This document shows, in pieces, positions 51,898-64,000 of a stretch of 64,000 nucleotides of DNA; position 1 is the first letter of the stretch; every line of letters begins with the position of its first letter. Below the pieces are notes generated by a model. The model was not told the DNA's origin and ran no database searches. It saw only the letters and a list, made by a program, of their open reading frames with translations. Made by a program: the position numbers and the translations under genes. Source of the stretch: Chaunax sp. Z400 (Eukaryota > Chordata > Actinopteri > Lophiiformes > Chaunacidae); the NCBI GenBank assembly GCA_037577475.1, contig CM075204.1, positions 6,908,855-6,972,854 on the forward strand, read 5' to 3'.

Positions 51898-53700
51898 TGA
51901 CAAACACACCACCCTGAACACAGTGAGTGGCTTCATATGGGACAGGAACACCTGGTGGTAAACAAAGCCATCTTAAACGATGTGCAGAAGAACCTTCTGA
52001 GATGGTGTGTTTATTCACTGGAAAAAAGAAAAGCTTTGCCTTTCAGTTGGTTTTCCACAACAAAGGTGAAGCTGTTTAATCTGAAGTGAAGTGAGATTAT
52101 TAAGAGAAAGACACAGATGCTTTCAGAAACCTTCACATCAGCAGGTCACAGAGGGTCATATTAAAAAGTCTCATATTAACCTGGAGAAAAACAGTGACAA
52201 CAATTGATGAAACTGTGTTGAACCAAATTCAAACCGACGACTTCAGAGTCACAGCAGGTCAACACTTGTTTTAGAAAATGTTCACATTCAATGACTCTAT
52301 CTGGGAGATTTAAGGTCCAAACCGTTCTGTAAATATGTGTTTTTTATGGTCCATGATTTAGTTTTCTGTTTGATGTCATCTTTTTCTTTTTGTCTCTTTA
52401 AGTTTATGGATTCATTTTGCTCTGGAACAAGGACTGGTGTCACCACATTGTCCTGTTTGAACTGGGAATTCACTGGTCATTCATCCCAATATGAACTGAT
52501 TAAATACATCAGGGTTGAGAATCTAGTGATAGATTATTGATTGGATTATACAGACAACGTTAACAAATATATAACAAACATTATCAAACTTAAATGGTGA
52601 CGTTCAAATATTTTGAGGATCATTTTTCTCACCTGGAGACGTAAAACAGGATATTTCAAAGAATGAATCATCACAGCTTCTTCATACAGACATAATCAGT
52701 TTAAATATGAGCTGATCTAAAACAGATCCACCATAATTCAAGTGGAATACTTCTGCTGTTGGCTTGTTTCTTTGTTTTTGCATTCCCATTCTCATATTTG
52801 TCCTCCTAGGCTCTGGTGATTTGATGCTACCTGGAGATAAGAGATATGTGACGACCACTAGAGAGTCGTCTCTACTAATTCTACTCAGAAAGCCTTTCTT
52901 TGCTTCTCTAATCAGCCACATCCTAAAAGCTGCTGAATAACGTGGACACTAAATAGTTTGTAGCTGTCAGTGTCAGTGTTTGTCTGTCTGTGTGACTCCT
53001 GCTGATGAACTGGACTCCACCTTTCTCCCACTGCTTACTGGCTTTGACTCCAGTCCCCTGTGACTCTCAGCAGGAGAAGCAGGACAGGACCTGGATGGGT
53101 GGACTTTTGTATCACTGTGGTGAATTATCTGGATTGTAATTCATTGGACACATGTTTCCATCTGGTTACAGCTACGTCTCTAAATGATCAGCTGATTTAT
53201 TTCCACTAAATGTACAGCAGTGATAGGTTGTATCAGTGAGGACCAACACTATGCAAACATACACAACATTTAAACAGCCAACAAAATTCATTCGACAGTT
53301 GTGTAAATAGTTTGTTTGTTTATTTCTTTAAAAGGGGTGAAAAGATTTAGTTTTGATTCCAACCTGGTTGAAGTAAATAATGAGTATTTTCTTTATTAAT
53401 CAGGAGTTTGTTGATTTTTCTTCATGATATCCATATTTTTATCAGTGGTGAAAGATGATCTTTTCCTTTCCTTCAATGGTTGTGGGCTGTTTTATGCTTC
53501 TCAGCACACTGATAGAACATATGTCCTGCTGGTATTTAGGGATGAGGGACGTTTTCTGTCTTAGTTTCACAGATGAAACTGAACAGTGTTGCACAAAATC
53601 ACTTCTTGTGTCGCTTCACTAGATGAATGTTGAATGAAGTTGTCCTGCTGCTTCATTTCTTTTCAGATGACATTTTGCAATAAAGTCAGACTTTTTCCAA
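51898..53700 (+). other. MHC class I 3' UTR
   Basis: After the stop codon there is 1.8 kb without another gene, ending at an AATAAA polyadenylation signal at 53,679-53,684. This is a plausible 3' UTR length for a teleost class I gene, though the true end is not provable from sequence. Confidence 0.5.
53679..53684 (+). terminator. Candidate polyadenylation signal for the MHC class I gene
   Basis: Canonical AATAAA followed within about 20 bases by AGACTTTTTCCAAAGGTTGG and a T-rich stretch, the first clear downstream signal with that context that I noticed. Confidence 0.5.
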
Positions 53701-56700
53701 AGGTTGGTTTCTTTTCTGATTCCTCCATGTACAGTCTATGTTTACAGATCTATGACAGAAGCTACAGTTCATGAATGTTCCTGAGTTCTCTCTTTAGTCA
53801 CAGACACTAAATGAACATGACTGACCTCTAGATGTCAAACTGAGGAGAAGGAAGAACAACATTATCTGGTCAAACCTGCAGTTCTTTTACTTTTCACATG
53901 GCCAAAAATGAATGTGATGATGATGATGTTAATAAGATGGATCTTAAAATGTTATTACTGTATGTAGTTTCTCTAAGGAGACAAAAATAATCATTTTAAA
54001 CCTCCTTATTCATGTTTTTATGTCTCATCAACATGGACAAGAGGAATCCATCTACTTCCTGCTGCACAGAACCAGTGTCAGTGTGGGGATCTGGTTTTCC
54101 CCTAAAAAAAAACCTGCTCTTCTGAAATCCTCCTGGCAACTGATGACATCACATCTTTGTAGAAATACTGTACTGTGGCTCCTCCTACTTCTCAAACAAG
54201 AATAATACATAAATAAAATAAAGCCTAGACATGAACTCACCTACTTTATATCATGTAAATATCGGTGACGTTTTGTCTACATTTTACCAGGCGTGTCCAA
54301 ACACATCCTTTGCTTTTTAATGTGTTTATAAAGTCATTTTGTTAACTATAGTCTTCTTTGAGCTTCACAGTGTAACCATGTCTGACAAATCCAACACATC
54401 CTCAAACACCTTTGAAATGAAGATGACTGACCTGCTTTCTTCATAGTGAACATCAACACCTTGCTGGTGTCAAACCTGTGTGCTGGACTTCTGCATGGAA
54501 ACAGATGTCATTGCAGCTGTTGCCACTACAGTCACTTTATTTTCACTCTGTGACAAAATGATGTTAATTTTTGTTGCATTACCACATGCATCAGTTCAGG
54601 TTCATCGTTCAGGAGATGAACAGCAGTGTTTATTTGGAGCTGTAAGATAACAGGATGTCTGGTTAACATAAACCACAAATGAAGCAGCATTAAAATGTGC
54701 AGCACCAACGTTACACAATACAAAAAACACCAACAAAGATGTTAACAAGCTGACAATGACAGTTTTATCTGTCACTGTTAGGTTCATATGTAGGAGAGAA
54801 ATAGCTCTGCAGCATTTCATGACCCGACTGATTGTCACAATTCAACACTTCCTCTGGAAACTGCCGTGACACAAAGAAGCGTCATTCATTTCAAAAGTGA
54901 GACGTCAACTATTTCAACATGCCTCTGAGAAAATGTGTTAAATGAGTTGATCATTTAGTAAAGACACACATGATTGGAGCGTATTCAGAGAGGGTGATCT
55001 GTGTTTAGGGCTCAGACTCAGAACATTCCCTTCCTGTAACGGTGGATCAACTCTGATACGTCTTCCTTACACACCTTTATCCAGCCATCATCCTGCATGT
55101 GGTGCACTAGACAAACACAAACAGAAGCACAAACATGAGCACACAGACACACACATATTCCCACAAATGTTCACACTCAGAAAAAATGACCGTTGAACCT
55201 TTTCAAGGGCTGAGACTACAGCTTTATTCATTTCAGGATGAGGCAACATTCAGTCTGTCAGTTTATTTCTGTTTGCACATGTGGTGCTTTTATTTTGTAG
55301 GTAACGTTCGAGACGTGACGGGACATGAGTGGGAGAGAGAGAGAATAACATGCAACAGAGCTCCAGCTGGACATGAACCTGTAGGGCAGGTTAGTTTTGA
55401 AGTAGACGCTGGACTTTCAACCAAACCTCCTTTTGATTGGCAGTGATCAATTCTTTTAGTTTTAGTTCAGTGTCTGTGGTTTGGGGTTGACAGAGCCCTT
55501 ATGTGTGCTGGTATTACTGGATGTTGATAGTTTAGTGCTGATGACTTCATTTTATCGTCATTACTGTCATTTATGTATTTGTTTTTGGTGTTATGTGTGT
55601 TCATTTCAATGTTGTCTTCATCTCAGGACCCCTTTAAAACAAGACGATGCATCTGAAGAGGTTTATTCCCCAAACTTTATCATGAATAATTAATGGCCAC
55701 TAAACACAAAGTGCAGCTGAGGATAATGAAAATGTGGTTAGTTTAGAAGGTTTGATGATGGTGAAAGATGAACGGTCAGAGGATCAACAATTCATCCTGA
55801 AGGGACACCAATGAAAGATTTCAGTCGAGATGGAAGTGAACCGACAAAGATTGTCTTCAGTCCTATGAATTCAGTCATTATCTTCTCCCCCTCATGTCCA
55901 AAGGGAAGTCGGCTGAAGTTTGTTGACTGATTGAACTGATCTGAGACTGATCTGAAAAACCATTATTCACACAGACCCATTGACGCCCATGTACATGCAG
56001 CCAAATGAACAAGAGCTGTCAGTCTGTGCGTATGTCAGTGTTTCCCTGCCACATGGATGTTGTGTCCCAGACAATAAACACTGAGGTATGTAGATATAAC
56101 CACATCAACATAAAGTCACATGAACACGTGTTCAAGCTTGTGAAGGTTTCAGTCAAGATTTCAGCTTAAAAAGCTTGTAATTAACATCTTTTCAAATCCA
56201 TTTAGGATGTCGGGGCTTCTGGAGACTTGGATTCCACCATAAGAATATTTTGGAGTCATTTAATGTTTGCTTCAAAATTTTATTCTATTTTAAAATCAGT
56301 CCCTATCATCTGCAGTGTTTTTAGAGGAACGCTGGTGTGAAGCTCCAGAAATGTTTGGTGGACTTTGAAACTTCAGCTGACTTTCCATTGGCATGAGGGT
56401 GAGACTGAATTCTCATGTTTGGGTAAACTGTTCCTTTACATTGAGATTCAGGACTTACTTAAATGGAACAAAACTACGATGACGAGTTTATATAGAGACG
56501 ACTATTTATGATCACAATTCAACATTACCTCCAAATACAGAAGTGAAAAAGTTACATTATTAGAGTGTTTTTGAGTTATGTTTCACATTTAATGAGCTGC
56601 TCCATCAATGATGTCTTCAATAAACATGTAAGTTATATCTTCTCATTTTCTCAGGATTGTATACCTGTTAAAGATTCATTATACTTAATGCATACATTTC

Positions 56701-57930
56701 AAGATGTGAGCCAGCTGGTGGTTTTTGGGGCCATACAGTACCTGTTAATAGGGGCTTCAGAAAATATTGATCTACCTGAGTATTGTGATGTTCTATTGGG
56801 TGATACTGTATTGATGATCAAAAACACGGGATAGATTTCTAACTGATCGTTAACATGAACATATTTGTGACTGTGGTTCATTTTGGGTTGTGTTTAAAGC
56901 CCAAACTGCTGAATATCAGTGTTGTCATCTAACTGCAGCCATTTGACTCCTCCACTCCAACGTAACGTCACCTGAGACAGGAAGAGGAAAAACACATCAC
57001 TGAGTCAAAGAGCTGCTGACAGCACTGCAGTATCGTTACCCCTGTATCATGATCCGTATCGTATCGGCAGGTTCTGGTCAAAACACAACTCTACCTGTTA
57101 TGTGTCAGATTGATATGGACTCAGTTTTTAAATGGAGTTAATCATAATAAATATGGTTTGTTCCAGATGTGACATCATGTAAACCACTCAGACACTTTTT
57201 ACAGGGTTTACTATCAATATCAGTTGATTGGTTGCTATGTAAATATGCTAAGTGCAGCCTGTTACATTCATTTTATACCAGTGTCTTGTCTATATGTCCA
57301 TATATAAACCTCGAAAAACATGTCTTTACCTGCTGCTGTCTCAAGTAAATCTCTCATTATATTCAGGATTAAAATTCTCTCATTGGGGGAATGATAACAG
57401 ATTTTCATTCATTTCTTTTTTTGTGTCATCACTGTCATTTGAAACATTTTACATGTGCTGTGTGAATTCAAAGTAGAACCAAATTAATCTCTCACTTTAT
57501 TATTGATTCTTTCATCTATTGATATTTTTGGACATCAACACTTTCTACTTTCTAATACACTGTAATGTTCCTGAAGATAATATGTCCTGTGTCAGACTTC
57601 TTTTATTTTGCTCTTGTTGTTTAATCATTTTATACCATTTTGATTGTTTTTATGCTCGTTGTTCATGTTTTATTGTGGGCTGATATAAACCCCATCAACC
57701 TTTATTAATCAGCATTTTAACTTTCTAGTATGTTGTCTGTCTGACATTTAGAAAATATTGCAGTCATCAGGATTATTCTCTATGTTTCATAAAGTGTTTT
57801 CAGATGAATCAAACGATGCTCCTTTGGATTTCAAGGTGTGGTAATGTCAGTCAGTTTGTGTGCTAAAAGTGTTTATTACGTCACCCAAAAACAGGGAAAC
57901 CAGGTGAAGTTGACATCAAATGTACAAACC
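53700..57930. other. Gene-free interval
   Basis: No supported exon. Open frames are short and unremarkable. A MITE-like end lies near 56,385-56,445. Confidence 0.5.
56385..56445. repeat. Fish MITE-like terminal fragment
   Basis: GGCATGAGGGTGAGACTGAA followed by TCTCATGTTTGGGTAAACTG and TTCCTTTA resembles the end of a very common teleost MITE whose consensus carries GGGTGAACTGTTCCTTTAA. Confidence 0.5.
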
Positions 57931-58230
57931 TGTTTCCAAAACAGCTGGGATGCTGTGTAAAATGTAAACACAAACAGAATGTGATGATTACTAATCATTA
58001 AAGCCCATATGGAACTGAAAACAGCACAAAGACAACATTTGAAATGTTGAAACAGACAAATGGAATTGTTTTTAAAATGATATCCTCATTTAGAATTTGA
58101 TGCCAGCAACAGGTTTCCATAAAGTTGGACAGGGTCATGTTTCCCACTGTGTTGCATCACCTCTTCTTTTAATAACACTCTGTCAGCGTTTGGGAACTGA
58201 GGAGACCGACTGCTGTCATTTTGAAAGTGG
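57930..58230. repeat. Dispersed non-coding DNA-transposon-type repeat
   Basis: CCAAAACAGCTGGGATGCTG, TGTAAAATGTAAACACAAAC and GAATTTGATGCCAGCAACAG are hallmarks of a high-copy teleost repeat that I believe is a non-autonomous DNA transposon. Family not assigned. Confidence 0.6.
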
Positions 58231-58475
58231 AATGTTTTCCATTCTATCCTGATAGGATTTCAGCTGCCCCCATCCCATAATGGTAAAGAATTAGCCTCAA
58301 ACAATCTGGATCCAGATGATGATCCAGATCACCACCAAAATCTAATGGATTGTTCCTTGGGTCAAACCCTACCTCTCCAAAAATATGATCACAATCTGCT
58401 CTGAACTTTTTGTGTAATCCTGCTAAAAAACAGACAAACAAACCAACAAAAATAACCTCCTTGGAGGAAATAAAG
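58225..58475 (-). repeat. Dispersed teleost SINE-like repeat, copy 3
   Basis: Reverse orientation of the 4,048 copy: AATCTGGATCCAGATGATGA, TCCAGATCACCACCAAAAT and AACCTCCTTGGAGGAAATAA. It abuts the preceding repeat. Confidence 0.7.
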
Positions 58476-59346
58476 CTTCATCAAAGAATAAAACATCTTT
58501 CCCTGTTGTGTTCACTGATACTCCAGAATATGGGATTTAACAGTTGTTTAATAAACAGAAACTTTTTAAAGCAATAAAAAGCTAAACACACAGTATGTTT
58601 TTGTGATGTTCATGTTGGTCTTATAGTTTGTCTTCTGGACTTGAAAGCTGCCTAATGGAGAGTCTGTGCTCAACCATACAAGATAAGAATTTGATTTTAA
58701 AAATCAACTTTGTATTTATATCAGAAATAATGGTTGGTTGGAGGGTAAAAAATCAACCTGCTATGGATTCCAGTCTATAATTGATGGACTGAAACATAGA
58801 GAGTCTCTGTTTTGGTCCATTCATGTTTTGGCTTTAAACAGCTTCAGACTGGCCTTGAACACAACTCCTGCTATGGTGGTGCCTGTTTTCACAGGTTTAG
58901 GTGTCTGTGCTCCTTCAAGGAGAGCCTCTAATGCAGCGTTCCTAGAGTGAGGGAGGGAGGAGGGGAACAGAGGAGGGTCAGCTGATGAATCTCTATGACA
59001 GAACAGCTGTAAATCACTATATTGCTTCATTGATTAAAATGAGGAGCAGGAAAAGAAGTTGCTTTGGCTTTTGATCCTGGTGAGAGCTCAGCGTAACCGA
59101 TAGTTTCATCTCATCTTCTCTCATTATTGTTACAGTCTGCTGCCCCGGAGACAGAAGAAGAAGCTCAGATCTGCTGTGTTGTCCAAATTAAACCCAGCTG
59201 CAGGGTTTGGAGGACATTTGATAGAACCATACTGGATCTGACTGCAGCTTCTCTCTGCACGTCTCAGTGCACCTGAGGTCTCTGTTCTGAGCGTCACCTC
59301 TCCTCCTTCTCTTTCGGTTTGGGAGTGAAAATGGAGAAACCCTGGC

Positions 59347-59574
59347 ATGAATGAACACGGAGTCAAGATAAATAAGTATATCTGTGATGCTGTGCAACCC
59401 AGTGTGACAGATCCTCTGACGGAGGTTGAAGCCCAAAGTTTCCTCTGCCAAACTTGGGCGAAGGAGTCGAAGGAGAAGGAGAGCAACTTGACATCCCAGC
59501 TGCAAGATCTCCAGAGCCAGATCCAAAAGAAGAGGAAGAAGAAAAAGTGGTACAGGAGATTGTTCTTCTGTTAA
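59347..59574 (+). CDS. Small open frame, 75 aa, coiled-coil with polybasic tail
   Basis: It reads from MNEHGVKINKYICDA to a heptad-like stretch (KESNLTSQLQDLQSQIQ) and ends KKRKKKKWYRRLFFC. The C-terminus combines a run of Lys/Arg with aromatic residues and a final Cys. I recognise no family. It might be a last exon of a larger protein or chance. There is no strong promoter or splice evidence. Confidence 0.25.
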   Translation: MNEHGVKINKYICDAVQPSVTDPLTEVEAQSFLCQTWAKESKEKESNLTSQLQDLQSQIQKKRKKKKWYRRLFFC

Positions 59575-59955
59575 ATTCATGGTGTCACAGCAGCACGGTG
59601 TACAGTTAACACACGGTGTTTACCTTAAATTAAGAGTAAAAAATAGTCCTGTTTGTTGTTGTCTTGTTTTTCATTTTCTTCCTGTCTCTAGCTGTTAGTC
59701 GTTTTTATTTGGGTCGCCAAATAAAATAGTTATGATTCTATTTGACTAGTATTCTAGATTTATATCTGCAGTACATCCTTCATCCACATAAGGGAGTGTG
59801 TTTCTAGCTCCTCCACACATGGAGTTCTGCCAATCATAGCGGGACATTGGAGCCAGGCAGGCGGTGCCTTGTTCAGAACTCGTTTGGGTTTGCACCCAGG
59901 TGTCCACCATAGTTTCCAAAGTCATGAACAGATTTTGCAGGTGGTCACAAACATG

Positions 59956-60008
59956 GATGCCTGGCTAATAAAAAAGAAAGACCCAGCTAAGGACCAGACT
60001 GCTGCAGG
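59956..60008 (+). other. Possible first coding exon of a hAT-derived gene
   Basis: MDAWLIKKKDPAKDQTAAG is followed by GTAATG, a possible splice donor. Short Met-Asp-x-(W/F)-L starts with Lys-rich sequence are seen in TTF/hAT-derived fish proteins. No downstream exon is identifiable before the duplication starts at 60,622, so this is weak. Confidence 0.2.
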
Positions 60009-61206
60009 TAATGTTAGCTTTGCTACCACCCAGAGACTAAATGCTACACCTGATATGCATGTTGCTCTCCTCTTGTGCACCTGACTGGAACACAAAGAAC
60101 AAGCAATATTCTGTTTGATTTAATGATGAGAGGCAAATATGAGTCTGTTAATTAAAACAAAATGCACTTAGTGTGTCTCATATAAAGTAGTTCAAATGTG
60201 TTGTTTACCTGATGTGTGCCTGTTTGATTTCAAAAGCACCTAAGTTCTCAAATATAAATATGAACACATGAACATGAACATGAGTGGCTGTTTACTCAGA
60301 CTCAATGCATTTTCTCATTTATAAATTAGCCTATTTAAAATGTTTATATTGTGATAAGAGGAGATAACAACAATGAGATACCACACCCCTCCTAAATGCA
60401 GTGATTTGATCGCATCTATAAAGTATTTAAAATATGAACAGTATATATTTTCAATAAGCATACAATGCAGTTGTAATTTAAATGCATATCACTATGAAAT
60501 ATTCAAGATAATATGATGATGCAGACGGCAGTAAAAATGGTCAGAAATGTTCATTTATGCACAAATTGTGAATCTTGTAATTTATAGATAAGAACTATTG
60601 TGATTTGGGTTGCGATTGTTTGTCATTTTAATAATGTGGGTTCCCAGATAAAAAGTTTGGGAACCACTGGTGTAAAGCATAAAAGTTGAGCTAAAGAGAT
60701 GTCCATTGCTGCAGTAACTACATAACCATGTCTCCAGGGCTCTATTCCAAACACTCCTTTGTTCAATGGCCTTGCTTTTGTATTAGACAATGGAGAGAGA
60801 CAGGAATAAGCATCACTCACTGTGAACTATGAATACAATAAATATGCTACAAAGGAAGGACTAGAGGAGCTGCTGCAGGAAAACATAGCTAATAATTCCT
60901 GCACATTTTCTTCTGTACTTTTTACAGTCATACTATACACATATGCACAATATGCTTGCATATACATGCAACTGTTAGAACACATCTGCATTCTAATGAG
61001 AGACTGTTTAAACCTCCATCTTTTTCAGTTTGTGACAAGAGCTAAATGTAACACCTTGCTAAAAGGTCTTTGCTGTATTTGAAAGTCCACTTCAGACCCA
61101 GACTGGCACTAACAAAGGGGACAAGGGCAGGGAGAAATGGGACAAATCAATAACATTTCACTTTAGATGAATATGACATATATACATGTATACATATATA
61201 TATGAC

Positions 61207-61239
<33 letters not shown>

Positions 61240-62516
61240 ACTGTGTGTTAAAAATCAAGAGCAAATTTGATCAGAAATACAAAGTTGCTGAGTTTAAAGA
61301 GAAAAGATGATTTAGACAACGTCGCCATCTAGTGGACAATAAAAGAATCTGAGATCATAGCAAAAACAAGTCTTTATTATTATTATGCTCCCTCCTCGTT
61401 TACCTTTAAATAAGAACTTTTCATAGAAATTTCATCATATCAATATCTTAGGGTGCAAATAATCATCCACCCAAAAGCAACTAAAGAACACTACACATAA
61501 AGTGCCACTATAAATAAGTCAGACGCACACAAAAAAGACAACAATCCATGCTTCAGCATATAACGCAACACAGGGTGGTGAAATATGATTTAAACTGAAC
61601 CAGAATAAAACGTTTCATTTTGAACTGAATAAATATACAAAATACACAAATACGTTTCTAACATCCATTTTCAAATGTTTTTCCATCGACACAGTTCTGT
61701 GAATACATAAGAAAGGTTCCACATTAGTAGGGAAATATGACACAGAGAGCTTCAAAAGAGGGCCGGGCCTCCTGCTGATGAGTTTTGGCAATGTGCACAA
61801 ACAGCTACATGAATCATCTGAAGCTGTTCTCGGGCAGAGAAACAGCATCGCCCTCGGTGAAACGTCGTCAGCACAGAGCATGCTGTTCGGTTGGAGGCGT
61901 GCTGCTGTAGGTCAAGGCACTCAGCACGGCCTTTAGGCATCATCCACCCATGTAACCCTCATTCTTTTTACACACACACACCTGTATTCCTGTGTGGCTG
62001 AAGAAACAGCCCTCAGGTCAGCTCTCCTCCTTCCATGGTGAGACAAATACTCTGTATGTACTGTAATACAGGGATTAACAGCCGCTCTGGTGGGTCTTCA
62101 GCTGCTTAATGCTGTTTGGTTCACATGTTGGGTGGAGGCAGTCACTCCAATATACAGTATACTGTATGTTCTATGTTAGAAGCAGTACATGGAGCTGCTT
62201 TATTCATTCCTGGCTGTTCAGCGATGTGTATCTATGAGTGAGTCACAGAGTTTTCTACATTTTCCTCAATGAATCAAATCCAGCAGCAGCGATCCTTTTG
62301 TGCTACTTCTGAATGAAGAGTGAGGGGATCACTGTCCTCTCCTCAGAGCTCCATCTCTGTACTGATGCTTCTGGATTCACAGGGTTAAAGAAACGTCCTG
62401 TCATTGCACTACAGCTTGAGCAGAGGTCTACTGTAACACCTACTAACACCACTGTAGTCACAGATACCATGTGTGGTTCAGTTCTGGTCCTGAAAGGTGC
62501 TACATGGAGCATTTAA

Positions 62517-62552
62517 GCGTTACTTGTTTAAACATTTTTAAACAAGTAACGC
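62517..62552. repeat. Perfect 16-bp inverted repeat beside the right minisatellite
   Basis: GCGTTACTTGTTTAAA, a CATT loop, then the exact reverse complement. The left copy has one mismatch. Confidence 0.95.
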
Positions 62553-63087
62553 TGTTTTCCTCCAGACTGTTTTCCTCCAGACTGTTTTACTCCAGACTGT
62601 TTTACTCCAGACTGTTTTACTCCAGGCTGTTTTCCTCCAGACTGTTTTCCTCCAGGCTGTTTTACTCCAGACTGTTTTCCTCCAGACTGTTTTCCTCCAG
62701 ACTGTTTTCCTCCAGACTGTTTTACTCCAGACTGTTTTACTCCAGACTGTTTTGCTGCAGACTGTTTTACTCCAGACTGTTTTACTCCAGACTGTTTTCC
62801 TCCAGACTGTTTTCCTCCAGACTGTTTTACTCCAGACTGTTTTACTCCAGACTATTTTCCTCCGGACTGTTTTACTCCAGACTGTTTTCCTCCAGACTGT
62901 TTTCCTCCAGACTGTTTTCCTCCAGACTGTTTTACTCCAGACTGTTTTACTCCAGACTGTTTTCCTCCAGACTGTTTTCCTCCAGACTGTTTTCCTCCAG
63001 ACTGTTTAACTCCAGACTGTTTTACTCCAGGCTGTTTTCCTGCAGACTGTTTTGCTCCAGACTGTTTTGCTCCAGACTGTTTTGTGG
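62553..63087. repeat. 15-bp minisatellite, right array
   Basis: About 36 copies of the GACTGTTTTNCTCCA unit. The order of C/A/G variants differs strongly from the left array, with many more A-type units, although flanks are nearly identical. Confidence 0.95.
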
Positions 63088-64000
63088 ACTAAAAAAACTT
63101 CACCCACCTTTGCATTTGCATGGGGGTGAGTAGAAAATGACTGAATTTTAATTTTTCTTTAAACATTTTACTTAAAAAGTCATAATTAGCTCATAAATCT
63201 TCCTTCCAACCTTTATATCTTGTGGCCCCTTAGAAAGATTCAGTGTGGAGTTGGGGCTCCTCCTCATGCTTGAGATGAATATGAATTGTTAGTAGGATAA
63301 TTTTCTCTAAACTCCACACATGGTGTCAAGAGAATAACCCCAAAGAGGAAAAATGATTCAGTATCTCACAATAGAAAAAGACTCTTACTTGTTGTGGATT
63401 TGATATTTTTACTAAAGTAAAGGGTCTGAGTGTTTCTTCCACTGGTTATTGCAAGTTAACGTTAGTGAAACACATTCAACATGAAGCAGATTCTGAGTCT
63501 TTCTAATGAGTCACACGTCTCCATGATGAGACCGAGTCAAAGACAGTGAGACCTGCCTGAGAAGCTCAAAGCAGGATGTCACTGAGTAAAATCATGCAGC
63601 CACAGAGTTTTGAGTGTGTTTGGTTGTTTAACATATTCTAATAGAATCAGGGAAAAGAAATCTTGCAGTTTATTTCAGTCATTATAGAACTATGTATATA
63701 AATGATTCATTCATGCATGAGACACAGGCCTCTCTCTGTGACTAACACACCCAACTGGTGCAGTGAATATACTGAGGGATGAATATGTTCATCATCCAAT
63801 CTCTGCTTTTGTTGGTGAGATAAAGAGTCAAATAGGGAGACAGAACTGACTGTTTGCTCCATCCTCTGGTTGATGTTGCTATTCATGCAAATCATATGCA
63901 GTTTAAAATGATATTGGGCTGATTTATGTCTCATAATTCCTCATATTTCTTGAAACAATGGGTCCTTCATTTTAGAAAGAGGGAGACAAAAGCAGACTTC

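Larger units (their letters stand above)
60622..64000. repeat. Right copy of the long direct repeat
   Basis: Direct copy of 1-3,421 (offset about 60.6 kb), with the same internal order: TA microsatellite, spacer, palindrome, 15-bp minisatellite, spacer. It runs off the window end still matching, so the duplication is longer than visible. Confidence 0.95.

Overview
The window is vertebrate nuclear DNA, almost certainly from a percomorph teleost. It has split genes with GT/AG introns, a teleost U-type MHC class I gene, a fish-type Pim-like kinase, many fish LINE, DNA-transposon and SINE-like repeats, and very long simple-sequence tracts. No bacterial-style operons, CRISPR arrays, rRNA or tRNA genes were seen. 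All assignments come from reading the sequence; no database was searched.

Layout. (1) 1-3,421 and 60,622-64,000 are two direct copies of one segment, about 1-2% different by eye, each holding a 15-bp minisatellite. The window is therefore about one period (60.6 kb) of a possible tandem duplication. (2) 4.4-18.8 kb is bounded by inverted arms, each an L2 LINE 3' end plus about 730 bp of shared flank. Between them lie two samm50 exons, an L2 LINE body, and a complete eight-exon Pim-like kinase gene (13,064-16,013, + strand, 337 aa). The block also holds long TATC, AAT/ATT and GT tracts. (3) 18.8-28 kb is gene-poor, with a decayed LINE and a few dispersed repeats. (4) 28.2-34.5 kb is a BICD (bicaudal D) family gene on the minus strand. 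Its eight visible exons join into one open frame of 922 codons, but the first exon(s) and the central coiled-coil exons are absent. (5) 36.55-37.33 kb has three more samm50 exons (+). (6) 37,573-43,538 is a 5.97-kb DNA transposon with CACAGCAAAAA ends flanked by TA. It carries a broken transposase-like gene and an intact nine-exon companion gene (528 aa). (7) 43.56-45 kb holds a decayed Gypsy gag and a Tc1-like remnant. (8) 45,466-51,897 is a complete MHC class I heavy-chain gene (+), with an upstream ISRE-like and X2/Y-like promoter region and a polyadenylation signal near 53.68 kb. (9) 52-60.6 kb is intergenic with scattered repeats.

Four coding units look open across every exon I could join: the Pim-like kinase, the visible part of the BICD-like gene, the transposon companion gene and MHC class I. 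The samm50 pieces are collinear but incomplete, with about 66 codons missing between the two clusters and no start or end exons. The genes are not an evident pathway. The region looks like an MHC class I neighbourhood reshaped by duplication, inversion and transposon insertion.
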